NCBI GenBank assembly: GCA_004296775.1
Contig: RHGE01000002.1
Coordinates: forward strand, 1 to 64,000
Length of the DNA stretch: 64,000 nucleotides
Source: Marinilabiliaceae bacterium JC017
Lineage (GTDB): Bacteria; Bacteroidota; Bacteroidia; Bacteroidales; Marinilabiliaceae
Direction of reading: 5' to 3'
Shown here: one piece after another, positions 1 through 9,263 of the stretch
How the letters are laid out: the number at the start of each line of letters is the position of its first letter
Position numbering within the stretch: the stretch's first letter is position 1
Notes under the pieces: model-generated
What the model was told of the DNA's origin: nothing
The model's database searches: none
Seen by the model: the letters and a program-made list of their open reading frames with translations, nothing else
Made by a program: the position numbers and the translations under genes

Positions 1-2
1 CG

Positions 3-80
3 AAGATGAATGCGGGAATTCTGGCATGTGGGTTAGCAAAAATTCATCAAGGAGGTGGGTGGAAGCGTTTATTTGACTAG
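3..80 (+). CDS. C-terminal end of an upstream gene (5' truncated by window)
   Basis: An open frame runs from the window edge to a TAG stop at 78-80 and encodes about 25 residues ending in GGGWKRLFD. Its composition looks coding, and no other frame here reads as protein. The piece is too short to name the family. It lies about 200 bp upstream of the GH29 fucosidase on the same strand, but a hairpin at 90-120 and about 160 bp of spacer separate them, so they are probably different transcription units. Confidence 0.5.
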   Translation, partial: KMNAGILACGLAKIHQGGGWKRLFD

Positions 81-89
81 CGTTTTTTG

Positions 90-120
90 CTTACTTTTTT
101 GGGCAATGCAAAAAAGTAAG
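90..120. repeat. Perfect 12-bp inverted repeat hairpin, dispersed-element type
   Basis: The two arms, CTTACTTTTTTG and CAAAAAAGTAAG, pair perfectly around a 7-nt loop. The hairpin starts 10 bp after the stop codon of the upstream gene. It may serve as a bidirectional terminator. The style (TTGCTTACTTTTT with its mirror) resembles small dispersed hairpins that I recall from Bacteroidota intergenic regions. Confidence 0.55.
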
Positions 121-280
121 TAGGGTTTGGGACAACGTCCCAATAAAATTATTCCTGAAGAACTAAAACCTATATATCAATTAACCGGTTGTTAAGTTAT
201 TAGCTTGATGTCAATATGGCCAATGGCCATCTCGGACTATCAGTCTCTTATCGACCAATCGAATATCTAAATCCAATCAT

Positions 281-1771
281 ATGAAAAACATTATTCTTTT
301 GGCACTATTGCTATTTACAGGCAGATCACTCCTTGCCCAGGCCATCTATGAAGATGAACGGTATGTGCCTGAAACCGATCCATTAGTATTGGAAAAACTG
401 GAACAATGGCACAATATCAAATTTGGGCTCTTAATGCACTGGGGCTCCTATAGCCAGTGGGGTATTGTTGAATCATGGTCTATTTGCCCTGAAGACTATG
501 ATTGGTGTCAACGAAAAAAAGGTAAAAATCCACAAAACTATAATGCCTATAAAAAGGAGTATGAAGAGCTTCAAAGGACATTCAACCCCATTAGTTTTAA
601 TCCCTCAAAATGGGCAAAGGCAGCCAAAGAAGCAGGGATAAAATACGTGATATTCACAACAAAGCATCACGATGGCTTTTGCATGTTCGATAGTAAATAC
701 ACAGACTATAAAGTAACATCTGAAAATTGCCCTTTTCATACCAACCCCAAAGCCAACATCGCTAAAGAAATATTTGAGGCCTTCAGGACAGAAGGATTAT
801 GGACCGGAGCCTATTTCTCAAAACCAGACTGGCACAGTGAATTCTATTGGAATCCATATTTTCCTCCTTTAGATAGAAATGTCAACTACGATCCAGATGC
901 TTATCCTGAAAAATGGAATAAATTTGTGGAGTTCACCCATAATCAGATAATAGAATTAATGACTGATTATGGAAAAATGGATATCCTTTGGCTGGACGGA
1001 GGATGGGTAGCTAAAACCTCCAAGGAAGACATTGACAATTGGTACAAAAAAGTCCTCACCAACAGCAAAAGCGGTTTTTTGAAGCATAGCATCATCAACC
1101 AGGACATCAAGATGGATGAATTGGTACATAAGGTCCGGAAAAAACAACCGGGACTCATTGTGGTGGATCGTGCCGTACACGGAAAAAATCAGAATTACTT
1201 AACACCGGAAAACAGGGTTCCTGAAAAAACACTCCCTTACCCCTGGGAATCCTGCATTATTTCAGGAGGAGGCTGGTCCTATACCCCTGACGCGAAATAC
1301 ATGAGCGGACGCGAGGGAATCCACCTTCTGATAGATATTGTAGCCAAGGGCGGCAATCTACTACTCAACATTGCTCCGGGCCCCGATGGCAAATGGCAAG
1401 AAGGCGCCTACCGCCTTCTTGAAGCTTATGGCAAATGGTTAGACATAAACGGAGAAGCCATCTATAACAACAAACCTATTGAACCCTTCAAAGAGGATAA
1501 CATTTGCATGACCCAAAATGACAATGGAAATGTTTTCTTTATCTACATGGCAAAAGAAGGAGAAGAGAAAATACCTGCCGAAATACACATCAATTCATTA
1601 CAGCCTGCACCATTAGCCAGGATCACATTATTGGGGTCAAAAAGGAGGTTAAAATGGCAAAAAGAGGGAAATGGTTTTGTTGTCTCAATTCCTGATGAAC
1701 TAAGAAAAGATCTCCCCTGCAACCACGCCTGGACCATAAAAGTATCGAAGTTGAAGTCAATGGTTCGTTAA
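281..1771 (+). CDS. Secreted alpha-L-fucosidase, GH29
   Basis: The 496-residue protein begins with a signal peptide (MKNIILLALLLF..LAQA, about residues 1-20), so it acts in the periplasm or at the surface. The GH29 catalytic barrel follows. An early HWGSYSQWG motif matches the family, HHDGF at residues 129-133 matches the substrate-binding His pair, and D239 in LWLDGG sits where GH29 has its catalytic nucleophile. The last 100 residues look like the usual C-terminal beta-sandwich. It releases alpha-linked L-fucose from glycans. No transporter or regulator is adjacent. The ATG at 281 is the only start that gives a complete signal peptide. The acid/base residue cannot be placed from sequence alone. 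Confidence 0.93.
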   Translation: MKNIILLALLLFTGRSLLAQAIYEDERYVPETDPLVLEKLEQWHNIKFGLLMHWGSYSQWGIVESWSICPEDYDWCQRKKGKNPQNYNAYKKEYEELQRTFNPISFNPSKWAKAAKEAGIKYVIFTTKHHDGFCMFDSKYTDYKVTSENCPFHTNPKANIAKEIFEAFRTEGLWTGAYFSKPDWHSEFYWNPYFPPLDRNVNYDPDAYPEKWNKFVEFTHNQIIELMTDYGKMDILWLDGGWVAKTSKEDIDNWYKKVLTNSKSGFLKHSIINQDIKMDELVHKVRKKQPGLIVVDRAVHGKNQNYLTPENRVPEKTLPYPWESCIISGGGWSYTPDAKYMSGREGIHLLIDIVAKGGNLLLNIAPGPDGKWQEGAYRLLEAYGKWLDINGEAIYNNKPIEPFKEDNICMTQNDNGNVFFIYMAKEGEEKIPAEIHINSLQPAPLARITLLGSKRRLKWQKEGNGFVVSIPDELRKDLPCNHAWTIKVSKLKSMVR

Positions 1772-1881
1772 TCTTTTTTTATGTGTATCAAAGGTTGAAT
1801 CCCATTCAGGATTCCGGACACAGATCACATATTTTGCACTTGATCCCATATATGCGAAGCTCGGGGATAGTGCTAATACCC

Positions 1882-1920
1882 AAAAAGGACAATGTCTCTC
1901 TGAACATCGTCCTTTTTTTT
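1882..1920 (+). terminator. Rho-independent terminator downstream of the fucosidase
   Basis: AAAAAGGACaATGT pairs with ACATcGTCCTTTTT across a short loop and runs into a tract of eight T. It lies about 110 bp after the GH29 stop codon. The interval 1772-1881 shows no gene. Confidence 0.75.
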
Positions 1921-2035
1921 ATGTCGTATACTTAAATCAATAGTTCGTTAAACTTTTGTAAGCAATTGAAAAACAACTTCAATTTAGCTAATAGACGAAA
2001 TTATTAATGGTCTGAAAATGGGAGTAATGTAAATC

Positions 2036-2092
2036 AGTCTAACGTCTAATGTCTATTATCTAAAATCTAACGATCTATTGCAAATGTCTAAA
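2036..2092. repeat. Degenerate TCTA/TAGA array with 7-8 bp spacing
   Basis: TCTA (TAGA on the other strand) occurs at 2038, 2045, 2052, 2059, 2066, 2074 and 2087, so nearly every 7-8 bp. The same unit, such as TTAGATAATAGAC, recurs in opposite orientation at 16398-16543 and briefly at 49344-49362. No coding potential is visible. The surrounding spacer 1921-2094 contains no gene. Confidence 0.6.
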
Positions 2093-2094
2093 AC

Positions 2095-2121
2095 AAAAAA
2101 AGCCGGCCTAAAGCCAGCTTA
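2095..2121 (-). terminator. Terminator of the tRNA cluster
   Basis: Read on the minus strand, AAGCTGGC and GCCGGCTT pair (one G-U) around a short TTTAG-type loop and are followed by a run of seven T. It sits directly after the 3' end of the last tRNA-Pro gene, so it probably ends the tRNA transcript. Confidence 0.7.
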
Positions 2122-2125
2122 TCTG

Positions 2126-2200
2126 TCGGGGTGGAGGGATTCGAACCCCCGACCCCCTGGTCCCAAACCAGGTGCGCTAACCGGACTGCGCTACACCCCG
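2126..2200 (-). tRNA. tRNA-Pro (anticodon UGG), copy 4 in transcription order
   Basis: The minus strand folds as a 75-nt cloverleaf. The acceptor stem is CGGGGTG/CACCCCG with discriminator A. The anticodon stem CCTGG/CCAGG encloses loop TTTGGGA (anticodon TGG), and the T-arm carries TTCGAAT. The 3' CCA is not encoded. Confidence 0.97.
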
Positions 2201-2306
2201 AATCTGTTTCTTAAATATTTTTCTATCCTCCGAATCGTTCTTCAGAGATTTTCTGTTTTCTCCACAAAAAAAAGAGTTAAGATGTTTCTTAACACTTATC
2301 TATTCG

Positions 2307-2381
2307 TCGGGGTGGAGGGATTCGAACCCCCGACCCCCTGGTCCCAAACCAGGTGCGCTAACCGGACTGCGCTACACCCCG
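2307..2381 (-). tRNA. tRNA-Pro (anticodon UGG), copy 3
   Basis: This 75-nt gene appears identical to the copy at 2126-2200, with the same stems and TGG anticodon. A spacer of about 106 bp separates them. Confidence 0.97.
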
Positions 2382-2487
2382 AAACTTTTTCTTAAATATT
2401 TTCTCAATCCTCTGAATCGTTCTCCAGAGTCTTTCTGTTTTCTCCACAAAAAAAGAGTTAAGATGCTTCTTAACCCTTACCTATTCG

Positions 2488-2562
2488 TCGGGGTGGAGGG
2501 ATTCGAACCCCCGACCCCCTGGTCCCAAACCAGGTGCGCTAACCGGACTGCGCTACACCCCG
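2488..2562 (-). tRNA. tRNA-Pro (anticodon UGG), copy 2
   Basis: This is the third 75-nt body of the tandem set, with the same acceptor stem, TGG anticodon and T-arm as the others. CCA is not encoded. Confidence 0.97.
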
Positions 2563-2665
2563 AATCTTTTTCTTATTTTTTTCAATCCTCTAAATCGTTC
2601 TCCAGAGTCTTTCTGTTTTCTCCACAAAAAAAGAGTTAAGATACTTCTTAACCCTTACTTGTTCG

Positions 2666-2740
2666 TCGGGGTGGAGGGATTCGAACCCCCGACCCCCTGG
2701 TCCCAAACCAGGTGCGCTAACCGGACTGCGCTACACCCCG
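2666..2740 (-). tRNA. tRNA-Pro (anticodon UGG), copy 1
   Basis: This 75-nt gene matches the other three and lies 22 bp downstream of tRNA-Ser in transcription order. The close spacing suggests that all five tRNAs share a transcript. Confidence 0.97.
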
Positions 2741-2760
2741 AAAACATTCTTTTAAGAAAT

Positions 2761-2849
<89 letters not shown>

Positions 2850-3029
2850 AGTAATTTTCTTTTCAATCTTTCATTAAAGATCTCAATCGCCATCTCTCTG
2901 TAACTCCCGTCCCCTTTGCGATTGCGATTGCAAAAGTAAGAAATAGATTGAGAACTCCAAAAACTTTTCTTCAAAAAAATTAAAATTTAAAAGCTCCTTA
3001 ATCCGGACTAAAAGATTAATACATTACTA

Positions 3030-3058
3030 ATCAAAACAAAGGCTCCCGAAGGAGCCTT
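3030..3058 (-). terminator. Terminator after floA
   Basis: On the minus strand AAGGCTCC-TTCG-GGAGCCTT forms a strong tetraloop hairpin followed by TGTTTTGA. It lies 6 bp past the floA stop codon and separates the clpS-nfeD-floA unit from the tRNA cluster. Confidence 0.8.
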
Positions 3059-3064
3059 ATCTAA

Positions 3065-4051
3065 TTATTTATCTTTTTTTGGTGTTTTTGGTGTTGGCTT
3101 AGCCAATGAGTCGCGCATGGCCGTATCTGCTTCAATATTTTTATACTTTAAATAATCCATCACACCAAGGTTACCGGATCTGAAAGCTTCTGCAAGCGCT
3201 TTTGGAACCTCTGCTTCTGCTTCGATTACCTTAGCTCGTGCTTCCTGTGCTTTCGCTTTCATCTCTTGCTCTAACGCCACAGCCATTGCTCTTCTTTCCT
3301 CTGCTTTAGCTTGAGCAATGTTTTTATCAGCATCAGCCTGATCAATCTGCAAACCGGCACCAATGTTTTTACCTATATCAATATCGGCAATATCAATTGA
3401 TAGAATTTCGAAAGCGGTACCTGCATCCAACCCTTTTTCAAGTACAACCCTTGAGATAGAATCAGGATTCTCAAGCACAGCTTTGTGAGACACTGAAGAA
3501 CCAATTGAAGAGACGATTCCTTCTCCTACACGTGCAAGAACTGTTTCTTCCCCGGCTCCACCAACTAATTGTTTAATATTGGCGCGAACTGTTACCCTGG
3601 CTTTCGCTATTAGCTGGATACCATCTTTGGCAACCGCTGCCACAGGAGGCGTATCGATTACTTTAGGATTTACAGACATCTGTACCGCTTCAAATACATC
3701 ACGACCTGCCAGATCAATGGCTGTTGCCATCTGAAAATACAAATCAATATTTGCTTTATTAGCCGAAACCAAAGCATGTACTACACTTTCCACATGACCA
3801 CCTGCAAGGTAATGTGCTTCTAGTTCATCACGTTTAATTTCACTTAAACCTGCTTTTGTGGCCTCAATAAGGGCTCTTACAATAACCCCTGGAGGTACTT
3901 TACGAATCCGCATTAAAACCAGTTGAATTAATGAGATTCTCACCCCTGAAACAAGAGCGGAAAACCACAAAAGAATAGGAACGTAATAAAGAAATAAAAA
4001 CAGAACGACAATAATCGCCGCAATAAGAAATACGGGAGCTAAGCCATACAT
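3065..4051 (-). CDS. floA: Flotillin-like protein FloA
   Basis: The 328-residue protein has a strongly hydrophobic N-terminal hairpin (about residues 5-45) that anchors it in the inner membrane, followed by the conserved KVPPG segment. An SPFH-like domain follows, then an Ala/Glu-rich coiled coil ([19 protein letters not shown]..., about 230-290). Length and order match bacterial FloA, which organises membrane microdomains. The gene starts 5 bp after the nfeD stop codon. FloA and NfeD-type proteins are a known pair, and co-transcription is expected here. Confidence 0.93.
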   Translation of the reverse strand: MYGLAPVFLIAAIIVVLFLFLYYVPILLWFSALVSGVRISLIQLVLMRIRKVPPGVIVRALIEATKAGLSEIKRDELEAHYLAGGHVESVVHALVSANKANIDLYFQMATAIDLAGRDVFEAVQMSVNPKVIDTPPVAAVAKDGIQLIAKARVTVRANIKQLVGGAGEETVLARVGEGIVSSIGSSVSHKAVLENPDSISRVVLEKGLDAGTAFEILSIDIADIDIGKNIGAGLQIDQADADKNIAQAKAEERRAMAVALEQEMKAKAQEARAKVIEAEAEVPKALAEAFRSGNLGVMDYLKYKNIEADTAMRDSLAKPTPKTPKKDK

Positions 4052-4056
4052 ACAAA

Positions 4057-4536
4057 TTATTTTTTAGGTTTTACAATTATAAAAGTCTTAAACACTTCTT
4101 TTACTTCAACTTCAGTCCTTTCATCCACAAACATTCCAGGACATTTTGCTTCCATAACCATATTATTAACACGTACCTTACCGATTGGATTAAGACGCGT
4201 AATGGTTATGCCCAGATCACCGGGTTGAACGCTTACTTCCTCAACAGTTTCAACCTGACTTTCAATAGTCGATTTAAGCATTAGCTTATTCCAGGTTCCC
4301 GACCTGAAAGATAAAACCAACACAAAAAGACCGGCTAACAAAGTACCTATCAAAGTAATGTGCCCAACCGTAGTACCATAAATTTTATAGGCTAAAAAAA
4401 CACCGGCGGCAGTAAACAGTAAACCACCAATTCCAGCAAGTGTCATCCCTGGGATAACAAAGAACTCCATAACTAATAAAAAGAGTCCAAGTACGATCAA
4501 TAATATAATTACAAATGCAGACATCTTTTTAATCAA
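4057..4536 (-). CDS. NfeD-like membrane protein (partner of FloA)
   Basis: The 159-residue protein has about three closely spaced membrane helices (residues 5-80) and a C-terminal OB-fold-like domain ([18 protein letters not shown]..., about 107-155). This is the short, protease-less NfeD form that accompanies flotillins. The first ATG overlaps the end of clpS by 8 bp. A second ATG four codons later (4524, MSAFVI) would start just past the clpS stop and is equally plausible. The gene directly precedes floA, so the three genes probably form an operon. Confidence 0.88.
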   Translation of the reverse strand: MIKKMSAFVIILLIVLGLFLLVMEFFVIPGMTLAGIGGLLFTAAGVFLAYKIYGTTVGHITLIGTLLAGLFVLVLSFRSGTWNKLMLKSTIESQVETVEEVSVQPGDLGITITRLNPIGKVRVNNMVMEAKCPGMFVDERTEVEVKEVFKTFIIVKPKK

Positions 4537-4810
4537 TAGTTACAGAGAGTTCTCTATGAATAAGTTCTTCTTTCAGGCTTAATAAATCTTCTATGCTTCC
4601 TTCTTTTATCTCACAACTTCCTTTAAAGTGAGTAATAACCGCACATTGTTCTGCCTGAATTTCGTCGTGATTACAAACTACACACAACGTATCAATAACA
4701 TGATCGAAGGTATTGACATCGTCATTATGCAATACAAGGTACCGTTGGCGGTCTCCCTTACCTTTAAGGCCTTCTTTTTCGCTTTTTTTGCCAAATGAAA
4801 CCATACGCAA
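4529..4810 (-). CDS. clpS: ATP-dependent Clp protease adaptor ClpS
   Basis: The 93-residue protein contains the ClpS core: LHNDDVNTFDHVI (the ND pair that contacts the N-degron), a central helix with QAEQCAVITH, and a C-terminal segment predicted to pack against ClpA/C. ClpS binds proteins with destabilising N-terminal residues and delivers them to the Clp unfoldase. The first 20 residues are charged and flexible, as usual. The start could also be the Met at residue 3 (4804). The gene is first in a unit with nfeD and floA, and no clpA is nearby. Confidence 0.9.
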   Translation of the reverse strand: MRMVSFGKKSEKEGLKGKGDRQRYLVLHNDDVNTFDHVIDTLCVVCNHDEIQAEQCAVITHFKGSCEIKEGSIEDLLSLKEELIHRELSVTID

Positions 4811-4868
4811 AAGTTTAGCTTAAAATAAACATTTTTTTTTGACCGCTCCTATTTTTAAGCCGGAATTA

Positions 4869-7361
4869 TTACTTCTTCAACTCCGCAGCTTTAGCAAGAC
4901 TAATTCGTTCTCCTTTATAAAAAGCCACTACAAAAGCACCAGAAAATCCAGCCTGCCTAATCTTTTCAACATCCGCCTTAGCCTCTTCGAGTGAAGAATA
5001 CTCTCCGGCAAAATACTTAGTCAATCCTTTTCCGGGAATTGATTCAGATGATATGGGAGGAATCTTCATTATAGCCTCTTTACTAGGTTCATTTTTAAAA
5101 ACGCCAATTTGTACTTTATATTTAACATCCTCTTGCCCGGACCTCAAATTTTCATTGGATTTAACAGTCGAAACCACTCCTGTTGCCCGAGAATTCTTCA
5201 CCGCCTCATCTCCTTTATGAAGTTCCTGGTACGATTTCTGCACTTTTCCTTTAGGCTCTACTTTATTGATAGAATGTTTCTGATCGGTAAAATCCATTTT
5301 TATGTATGAAAACAATGCTTCCTCCTGCAAAGCAATAGCTTCCCGCTTAAAAGAACCTGCCTTTTCATACTCTTCCATACTGAAGTCTATCTTATTCTCG
5401 TACTCTCCTGCTTTTCGATAATATGCATTCGCTTCTGCCTGCAATTCTTCAATCCTAGCTAAATCTATGGTTGGATTAGCCATCATGAGGTCTTTTATCT
5501 TATAACGATAGATATTATACTTTCTATCGAGTGACATATGATAGAGCTTTACTGCAGTTGCTTTTAGCGATCTGGATTTATGAACCAACTGCTGTGTTTC
5601 ACCTCCTGAAGACTCGTCTTGTTTTTGTTTAAAAGGAGATGAAATAACCAACTCTTTTACTTCAGACACTTTAGATGACTGCTCCAGCAATCGGGATGCT
5701 TCCAGCGTAAGAATATTACCCCATACAAATAATGAATCAGCATGTTTTAAAGCCCTTACCTGATCTTCACCGAAAAGAGGTTGATAAATACTATCCAGCC
5801 GAGCCAGTTTTATTGCGAATTCTTCATCAGTGTAATATTCGTAATCATCCGGGATTAAAATATTTTCAGCTCCTAAATCATCGGAAGCCTCAACCTGTAC
5901 ATCTTTTATAGGTTGATATTGCCCCCCTTTTATCAACTCTTTTATTTTATTCTGTTCTGTTTGCCGTGCATTATCGAAATAGTTGGAAATTTGAGCATCC
6001 AGTCCATATACTTCTTTTTCCAACCTTAAAATATCATTAACCAGGCTATTCCTCTGTTCATCAGAATTAGTTCTGGCATATTGTATTCGCTTATCATGCA
6101 TTAGTTGAGACAAACTATCTTTCTGTATTTGCATATTATAGCCTCTTTTAAAACTGCGTCTTGCAGCTTCACTTCTGAAATGAAAGAAATCAGTATATTT
6201 TAATGTATCTGCCACCATAAAAACAAATAACTCATCACTTTTCGCAGTCCTATCAGAAACCTTTTGCTTCTTTTGAGCCTCTTTTTGTTTCTCAGGAACG
6301 TCTTCAGATAAAGGCATGGTAGCGGCAATCTTAACATCCTTGGCTTCATAAACCATATTCTTAACTACCGAATTGTCCCATATAATCTGATACACCATTA
6401 CTTGATCATCCTGAGTATAACGATTGGAAACAAACCAAGCAACCCCCTGAAACTCATCAGATGCGAACAAATAATCATCTTTTGGGGAATTGAATGGAAT
6501 TCCCATATTTACAGGCTCAGTAAAAGATTTACTTTCACTATCATAGCTTGATTTATAAATATCATAACCACCTAATCCTCCCGGCCGGTTAGAAGCAAAA
6601 TAAATAGTTGTTCCATCAATTTGTAAAAAAGGAAAACAATCATCGGACTGAGAATTCAAACCTTCCAATTCAACACTTTCACTCCAACCATCTATTAAGT
6701 TTTCCATTTTAAAAAGATTCATCGTGGAATCCTGATCAGCCAATGAAAAATAAATCTCATCCCCTCTCTCGGTCATATACATGATTCCTTCAGGATCTAC
6801 CCCTGATTCAAAAAAATCTTTATTCCTACTAATTTGCCCAACATCCTTTCCCGGATGATAATATTTTAACAGATCACTTTTAGTCGCCGTATCTTTTGCA
6901 ATAACCCGCAGATAATAAATCTTTGTTGCCAGTTCTGCTCCTACTTCACATTCCTTAATGAATTGCTCGGCTTTAACTCGACGATCATCAGCAGAAGTGG
7001 CATAACGCAAAAACCTATTATAATTCTTTATTGCCTCCCCAAATTCATAATTTAATTGATAAGCCCTACCTAAATAAAAGTACACATCCCTTTTCACTCC
7101 TTTAATCGCGGCATACTTTATTCTTTTCAAGGCCTGCGACAAATCCAGATTATTCTCTAACAAACAAATTCCATAATAATAGTTGTATTTTGGCTCGCGC
7201 TCATATTTGGCAATCAAATAGCCATACATTTCCAGCGCCTGCTGATAATCCCCCTGACTAAAAGCACCATAAGCCTCCTTTGAAGTATAGGTTTTCTCCT
7301 GCCCCTGATTAACCCCACAGAAACCTCCTAAAATAATTACAACAAGTAATAGTTTTCTCAA
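4869..7361 (-). CDS. TPR / PD40 beta-propeller / SPOR-domain envelope protein
   Basis: About 830 residues from the Met at 7361, which begins a good signal peptide (MLRKLLLVVIILGGFCG). An upstream in-frame ATG at 7400 lies inside the predicted promoter and is unlikely. In order the protein has TPR-like repeats (about 30-150), WD40-like PD40 propeller repeats (about 185-370, with FASNRPGGLGGYDIY), a long charged coiled-coil region, and a C-terminal SPOR domain (YKVQIGVF...) that normally binds denuded peptidoglycan. The TPR plus PD40 architecture resembles Bacteroidota envelope and secretion-associated lipoproteins. A SPOR end replaces the more common OmpA-like end. The exact role is unknown, but a cell-wall or division-site function is a reasonable inference. 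Confidence 0.75.
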   Translation of the reverse strand: MRKLLLVVIILGGFCGVNQGQEKTYTSKEAYGAFSQGDYQQALEMYGYLIAKYEREPKYNYYYGICLLENNLDLSQALKRIKYAAIKGVKRDVYFYLGRAYQLNYEFGEAIKNYNRFLRYATSADDRRVKAEQFIKECEVGAELATKIYYLRVIAKDTATKSDLLKYYHPGKDVGQISRNKDFFESGVDPEGIMYMTERGDEIYFSLADQDSTMNLFKMENLIDGWSESVELEGLNSQSDDCFPFLQIDGTTIYFASNRPGGLGGYDIYKSSYDSESKSFTEPVNMGIPFNSPKDDYLFASDEFQGVAWFVSNRYTQDDQVMVYQIIWDNSVVKNMVYEAKDVKIAATMPLSEDVPEKQKEAQKKQKVSDRTAKSDELFVFMVADTLKYTDFFHFRSEAARRSFKRGYNMQIQKDSLSQLMHDKRIQYARTNSDEQRNSLVNDILRLEKEVYGLDAQISNYFDNARQTEQNKIKELIKGGQYQPIKDVQVEASDDLGAENILIPDDYEYYTDEEFAIKLARLDSIYQPLFGEDQVRALKHADSLFVWGNILTLEASRLLEQSSKVSEVKELVISSPFKQKQDESSGGETQQLVHKSRSLKATAVKLYHMSLDRKYNIYRYKIKDLMMANPTIDLARIEELQAEANAYYRKAGEYENKIDFSMEEYEKAGSFKREAIALQEEALFSYIKMDFTDQKHSINKVEPKGKVQKSYQELHKGDEAVKNSRATGVVSTVKSNENLRSGQEDVKYKVQIGVFKNEPSKEAIMKIPPISSESIPGKGLTKYFAGEYSSLEEAKADVEKIRQAGFSGAFVVAFYKGERISLAKAAELKK

Positions 7362-7404
7362 CATATCTAGTACGATTTTCTTCTTCCTTAAATGAACCAA
7401 AACT

Positions 7405-7412
7405 CAAAATTA
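7405..7412 (-). promoter_or_regulatory. Predicted -7 element (TAnnTTTG) for the TPR/SPOR gene
   Basis: The minus strand reads TAATTTTG here, matching the Bacteroidota -7 consensus. Transcription would begin near 7398, which makes the ATG at 7361 the usable start. No clear -33 box is visible. Confidence 0.5.
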
Positions 7413-7571
7413 AGCATAAACCCTGAAATACCTAAATCCTTTCATTCCCTACGCAGAATATTTATCCATGGCCATTTATAAGCCATTGATAAACTTTTCA
7501 TACCTTTATTTTTAATCTTTTAATGTTTAAAACTTTTGAACCATGCACGGACTAAAACGTTCCTAATTAGA

Positions 7572-7579
7572 TATATTTG
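7572..7579 (+). promoter_or_regulatory. Predicted -7 element (TAnnTTTG) for bcp-recA
   Basis: TATATTTG matches the Bacteroidota -7 box. It puts the transcript start near 7586, downstream of an in-frame ATG at 7577 and upstream of the ATG at 7601. The latter is therefore chosen as the bcp start. Confidence 0.6.
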
Positions 7580-7600
7580 CAAACCTTAATACATTTTAAA

Positions 7601-8068
7601 ATGGCAACGTTAAAAGAAGGCGACAAAGCACCTGTTTTTTCAGGATTAAACCAAGACGATAAAAGCATTTCATTAAATGATTTTTCAGGAAAAAAAGTTA
7701 TCCTTTATTTCTATCCCAAGGACAATACACCGGGATGTACAGCGGAAGCCTGTAATCTAAACGATAACTTTGCGGATTTAACCGATGACGGATTTGTGGT
7801 AGTCGGTGTTAGTCCTGACAGCGCCACAGCTCATCAGAAATTCATTGCCAAACACAACCTGCAATTCAATCTGATTGCGGACACTCAAAAAGACATTCTG
7901 CAACTTTACAATGCCTGGGGTGAAAAAAAGATGTACGGTAAAACATACATGGGTGTACTTCGGAAAACTTTCATCATCAATGAAGATGGAATTATTGAGA
8001 AAATAATTGAGAAAATAAAGACAAAAGACCACACCAACCAGATTTACACAGAATTAAAAATAAAATAA
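7601..8068 (+). CDS. bcp: Thiol peroxidase, Bcp/PrxQ-type peroxiredoxin
   Basis: The 155-residue thioredoxin-fold peroxiredoxin begins MATLKEGDKAPVF. The motif YPKDNTPGCTAEAC supplies the peroxidatic Cys46 and a second Cys51 five residues later, the arrangement of atypical 2-Cys PrxQ proteins. It reduces hydroperoxides in the cytoplasm using thioredoxin. The start is set by the promoter position. It is 11 bp upstream of recA with no terminator between them, so peroxide defence and DNA repair are probably co-transcribed. Confidence 0.93.
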   Translation: MATLKEGDKAPVFSGLNQDDKSISLNDFSGKKVILYFYPKDNTPGCTAEACNLNDNFADLTDDGFVVVGVSPDSATAHQKFIAKHNLQFNLIADTQKDILQLYNAWGEKKMYGKTYMGVLRKTFIINEDGIIEKIIEKIKTKDHTNQIYTELKIK

Positions 8069-8079
8069 ACCAATAACGC

Positions 8080-9099
8080 ATGTCAGAAAAACAGGAAAAT
8101 ACTGTAAACAAGGAAAAGCTGAAAGCCCTTCAGCTAACCATGGAAAAAATAGACAAGTCATACGGCAAGGGAACCATTATGAAAATGGGTGAAAGTGTCG
8201 TTGAAAGCATCCCGGTTATCCCAACCGGATCAATCGGTCTGAATCTAGCCTTAGGTGTAGGTGGATTTCCACGGGGACGTATCATTGAAATATATGGCCC
8301 TGAATCATCCGGTAAAACCACACTCGCTATCCACGCCATAGCTGAAGCTCAAAAGATGGGTGGAATTGCAGCCTTCATTGATGCAGAACATGCCTTTGAC
8401 CGATTTTATGCAGAAAAACTAGGCGTTGATGTCGAAAACCTATTGATATCACAGCCAGATAACGGTGAACAAGCATTGGAAATTGCCGATCAGCTGATAC
8501 GTTCCTCTGCTATTGATATCGTTGTAATAGACTCGGTAGCAGCCCTAACGCCAAAAGCAGAAATTGAAGGCGAAATGGGAGACTCAAAAATGGGACTTCA
8601 GGCACGGTTAATGTCTCAAGCACTTCGTAAGCTAACAGCCAGCATCAGCAAAACAAATACAACCTGCGTATTCATCAACCAGTTACGTGAAAAAATCGGG
8701 GTAATGTTTGGAAACCCTGAAACAACAACCGGTGGTAATGCACTCAAATTCTATGCTTCGGTTCGTCTGGACATCCGACGTGTTTCTCAAATTAAAGATG
8801 GTGAAAACGTGATCGGTAACCTCACCCGAGTGAAAGTAGTTAAAAACAAAGTAGCGCCTCCGTTCCGAAAAACAGAATTTGAAATACGCTATGGAGAAGG
8901 TATCTCTCGTGTTGGAGAAATACTTGATTTAGGTGTTAACCTTAATGTCATTAAAAAGAGTGGTTCCTGGTTCAGCTATGGCGAAACCAGATTAGGACAG
9001 GGACGAGAAGCCGTTAAGGAGGTTATTCGTGATAATCCCGAATTATCAGAAGAACTGGAACAAAAAGTAATGGATGCGATTGATCAAGCTTCTAATTGA
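8080..9099 (+). CDS. recA: Recombinase RecA
   Basis: The 339-residue protein matches RecA throughout. Walker A is GPESSGKTT (residues 73-81), Walker B is [12 protein letters not shown], and the L2/[13 protein letters not shown] region is intact. It forms ATP-dependent filaments on single-stranded DNA for homologous recombination and the SOS response. The C-terminus is short and acidic, as is normal. It follows bcp by 11 bp. No SOS box was recognised upstream. Confidence 0.99.
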   Translation: MSEKQENTVNKEKLKALQLTMEKIDKSYGKGTIMKMGESVVESIPVIPTGSIGLNLALGVGGFPRGRIIEIYGPESSGKTTLAIHAIAEAQKMGGIAAFIDAEHAFDRFYAEKLGVDVENLLISQPDNGEQALEIADQLIRSSAIDIVVIDSVAALTPKAEIEGEMGDSKMGLQARLMSQALRKLTASISKTNTTCVFINQLREKIGVMFGNPETTTGGNALKFYASVRLDIRRVSQIKDGENVIGNLTRVKVVKNKVAPPFRKTEFEIRYGEGISRVGEILDLGVNLNVIKKSGSWFSYGETRLGQGREAVKEVIRDNPELSEELEQKVMDAIDQASN

Positions 9100-9263
9100 T
9101 TTTGTTTTCATCTCAGAAATCACACGATAAATCGTTAGACTTTGAATATAGACGCAAGATGATATTACAGCAAGTTGATTTTTTAAATCAACAGATATGC
9201 CAACTATTATTTAAGCACAAACCTGTTATCAGACAAGCATAAAACGCTAACGTAATACTATTA

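Larger units (their letters stand above)
2126..2740 (-). repeat. Tandem array of four ~180-bp tRNA-Pro units
   Basis: The tRNA and its AT-rich spacer (containing CTCCACAAAAAAAGAGTTAA on the plus strand) repeat with start-to-start distances of 181, 181 and 178 bp. The tRNA bodies appear identical, and the spacers differ by only a few substitutions and small indels. This points to recent or homogenised tandem duplication. Confidence 0.9.

Noticed and set aside
181-230. Palindromes before the fucosidase gene (AACCGGTT; ATGGCC-A-ATGGCCAT)
   Set aside because: They are short and unsupported by a promoter box or a neighbouring regulator, so they are too weak to call operators.
2078-2395. A 105-codon frame on the plus strand
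   Set aside because: It runs antisense through two tRNA-Pro genes, and its repeated WRDSNPRPPGPKPGAL-type peptide is only the tRNA sequence translated.
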